A stretch of DNA of 64,000 nt, taken from the NCBI GenBank assembly GCA_026168455.1, contig JANSJX010000107.1, positions 1-64,000 of the forward strand, written 5' to 3'. This DNA comes from Theocolax elegans (Eukaryota; Arthropoda; Insecta; Hymenoptera; Cerocephalidae). The position numbers and the translations under genes are program-made. The notes beneath the pieces are model-generated. The model saw nothing but the letters and a program-made list of their open reading frames with translations. It did not search any database and was not told the origin of the DNA. Positions 61,871 to 64,000 of this stretch are shown here, piece by piece; the first letter of the stretch is position 1, and every line of letters starts with the position of its first letter.

Positions 61871-64000
61871 TATAGACAAAAATCTAGACACGTAAAAATA
61901 TAGACACGTCTAAACTGGCTAAGAAGTCCTAATTTTCAAATTTTTAGAGTTCGTTCCATAGTCGCGTGGATTGAATTGTAATGCATTTTTACAAGTATAA
62001 ACACGTATAAACCGGCTAAGAAGTCCAAATATTCAAATTTTTAGATTTCGTTCCATGGCCGGGTGTATTGAATTCAAATGCATTTTTACACGTATATACA
62101 CGCATAAACCGGCTAAGAAGTCGAAATTTTCAAATTCTTTAGATTTCGTTCTATAGCCTGGGGGATTGAATTCAAATACATTTTTACACTTATTAACACG
62201 TATGAAGCGGCTTAGAAGTACAAATTTTCAAATTTTTAGATGTCGTTCCATTCTGGGGGTTTGAATTAAAATACTATTTTACAGGTATAAACACGTATGA
62301 ACCGGCTTAGAAGTCCAATTTTCAAATTTTTAGATTTCTTTCCATAGCTGGGGATGATTGAATGAAAATACATTTTTCTACGTATAAACACGTATGAACC
62401 GGCTTAGAAGTACAAAATTTAAAATTTTTAGATTTCTTTCCATTCCTGGGGGTTTGAATTAAAATACATATTTCCACGTATAAACACGTATAAACCGGCT
62501 AAGAAGTCCAAATTTTCAAATTCTTTAGATTTCGTTCCATAGCCTGGGGGATTGAATTCAAATACATTTTTACACGTATAAACACGTATTAACCGGCTAA
62601 GAAGTACACATTTTTAAATTTTTAGATTTCGTTCCATTCCTGGAAGTTTGAATTAAATACAATTTTACAGGTATAAACACGTATGAACCGGCTTAGAAGT
62701 CCCAATTTTCAAATTTTTATATTTCTTTCCATAGCCGGGGATGATTGAATGAAAATACATTTTTCTACGTATAAACACGTATGAACCGGCTTATAAGTAC
62801 AAATTTTAAAATTTTTAGATTTCTTTCCATTCCTGGGGGTTTGAATTAAAATACATATTTCCACGTATAAACACGTATAAACCGGCTAAGAAGTCCAAAT
62901 TTTCAAATTCTTTAGATTTCGTTCCATAGCCTGGGGGATTGAATTCAAATACATTTTTACACGTATAAACACGTATTAACCGGCTAAGAAGTACACATTT
63001 TAAATTTTTAGATTTCGTGCCATTCCTGGGGGGATTGAATTAAAATACAATTTTACAGGTATAATCACGCATGAACCGTCTTAGAAGTCCAAATTTTCAA
63101 ATTTTTAGATTTTGTTCCATTCCTGGGGGTTTGAATTAAAATACATATTTCCACGTATAAACACGTATAAACCGGCTTAGAAGACCAAATTTTCAATTTT
63201 AGATTTCGTTCCATAGTCGCGTGGATTGAATTATAATGCATTTTTACAGGTATAAACACGTGTAAACTGGATAAGAAGACCAAATTTTCAAATTTTTAGA
63301 TTTCGTTCCATAGCCGGGCGGATTGAATTCAAATACATTTTTACACGTATAAACACGTATAAACCGGCTTAGAAGACCAAATTTTCAAATTCTTTAGATT
63401 TCGTTCTATAGCCTGGGGGGTTTGAATTAAAATACAATTTTACACGTATAAACACGTATGAACCGGCTTAGAAGTACAAATTTTCAAATTTTTAGATTTC
63501 TTCCATAGCCGGGGATGATTGAATGAAAATACATTTTTCAACGTATAACACGTATGAACCGGCTTAGAAGTACAAAATTTAAAATTTTTAGATTTCTTTC
63601 CATTCCTGGGGTTTGAATTAAAATACATATTTCCACGTATAAACACGTATAAACCGGCTAAGAAGTCCAAATTTTCAAATTCTTTAGATTTCGTTCCATA
63701 GCCTGGGGGATTGAATTCAAATACATTTTTACACGTATAACACGTATTAACCGGCTAAGAAGTACAAATTTTAATTTTTAGATTTCGTGCCATTCCTGGC
63801 GGGATTGAATTAAAATACAATTTTACAGGTATAATCACGCATGAACCGCTTAGAAGTCCAAATTTCAAATTTTTAGATTTTGTCCATTCCTGGGGGTTTG
63901 AATTAAAATACATATTTCCACGTATAAACACGTATAAACCGGCTTAGAAGACCAAATTTTCAAATTTTAGATTTCGTTCCATAGTCGCGTGGATTGAATT
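61871..64000 (+). repeat. ~3 kb unit, third copy, shortened and running off the window
   Basis: It starts with the marker at 61871-61908 and follows the second copy at an offset of 3,031 bp through CCTGGAAGTTTG near 62640. Near 62920 it skips ahead: GAACCGTCTTAG near 63073 corresponds to 60723, an offset of 2,350, so about seven monomers (~680 bp) are absent. From about 63190 it has several single-base deletions (TTTTCAATTTTAG, TTTCTTCCATAG, ACGTATAACACG, CCTGGGGTTTG) not seen in the equivalent stretch at 60840-61300. The array continues past the right end. Confidence 0.75.

Larger units (their letters stand above)
1..64000 (+). repeat. ~97 bp satellite, continuous tandem array
   Basis: Every stretch I read is a variant of one monomer. 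Successive CCGGCT(T/A)AGAAG boxes fall at about 107, 205, 302, 399, 497 and 595, giving a 97-98 bp period that continues to the right end. The monomer order is TTTCGTTCCAT, a G-rich box ending in GATTGAATTC, an ATGCAT or ATACAT box followed by a T-run, two copies of ACGTATAAAC, CCGGCTAAGAAGTCC, and AAATTTTCAAATTTTT. All copies point the same way; I found no inverted monomer. Base composition of a typical monomer is about 34% G+C. No unique spacer, gene or mobile element interrupts it, so every stretch without a gene here holds only satellite. Such arrays are known mainly from eukaryotic centromeres and heterochromatin; that assignment is inference. The plus strand is used as the reference orientation arbitrarily. 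Confidence 0.98.

Noticed and set aside
1..64000. CRISPR array
   Set aside because: The repeat is regular, but there are no short conserved repeats separated by unique spacers: the whole ~97 bp unit is conserved, and no cas-like genes are present.
1..64000. Telomeric repeats (TTTAG-containing runs)
   Set aside because: TTTTTAGATTT occurs once per monomer but there is no tandem TTAGGG, TTTAGGG or TTAGG run.
1..64000. Ribosomal RNA spacer or 5S/tRNA gene array
   Set aside because: No conserved 5S, tRNA A/B box pair or rRNA core sequence was recognised; the monomer is too short and has no Pol III terminator pattern beyond generic T-runs.
1..64000. G-quadruplex from the GGGGGG boxes
   Set aside because: There is generally one G-run per ~97 bp monomer. 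Four closely spaced runs do not occur, so an intramolecular quadruplex is not supported.

Overview
The whole 64 kb window is one uninterrupted satellite DNA array. It is built from head-to-tail copies of a roughly 97 bp, AT-rich (about one third G+C) monomer, on the order of 650 copies, all in the same orientation. I see no protein-coding gene, RNA gene, transposon, telomere repeat or other unique sequence anywhere in it. The size, the head-to-tail layout and the nested higher-order organisation are typical of eukaryotic centromeric, pericentromeric or other heterochromatic satellites. I cannot name the species or clade from the sequence, and the chromosomal location is inference. A typical monomer has, in order: TTTCGTTCCAT; a G-rich box such as GCCGGGGGGATTGAATTC (usually with an EcoRI site); an ATGCATTTTT or ATACATTTTT box; two 10 bp copies of ACGTATAAAC; CCGGCTAAGAAGTCC; and the A/T-tract box AAATTTTCAAATTTTT. 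Subfamilies differ mainly in the G-rich box and the bases after it. The array is hierarchical on at least four scales. (1) The ~97 bp monomer, with 75, 93 and 124 bp length variants. (2) Higher-order units of about 5 to 12 monomers, for example ~775 bp and ~1,190 bp. (3) Units of 31 to 32 monomers, ~3.03 to 3.10 kb. (4) A super-repeat of about 19-20 kb (roughly 200 monomers). Layout: super-repeat copy 1 covers about 113-19034 and copy 2 about 19035-38870. A partial, rearranged copy 3 begins at about 38871; it lacks the equivalent of the first ~2.1 kb and has a substituted segment at 39920-40620. From about 46.7 kb to the right end, copy 3 is replaced by local expansions: a ~1,190 bp unit at 47969-51060, a block of other unit types at 51060-54690, then a ~3,031 bp unit from 55808 to the window end. 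Each super-repeat has two halves: a diverse left half with many monomer types, and a right half dominated by a few closely related types with short higher-order periods. Nothing indicates genes working together. Any function would be structural (chromatin, kinetochore or heterochromatin) or transcription of satellite RNA, and neither can be shown from sequence alone. Clusters of single-base indels in some stretches (about 16.0-18.6, 44.9-46.4 and 63.2-63.9 kb) are absent from the matching stretches of other copies. They look more like long-read consensus error than biology, so fine-scale variants there should be treated with caution.
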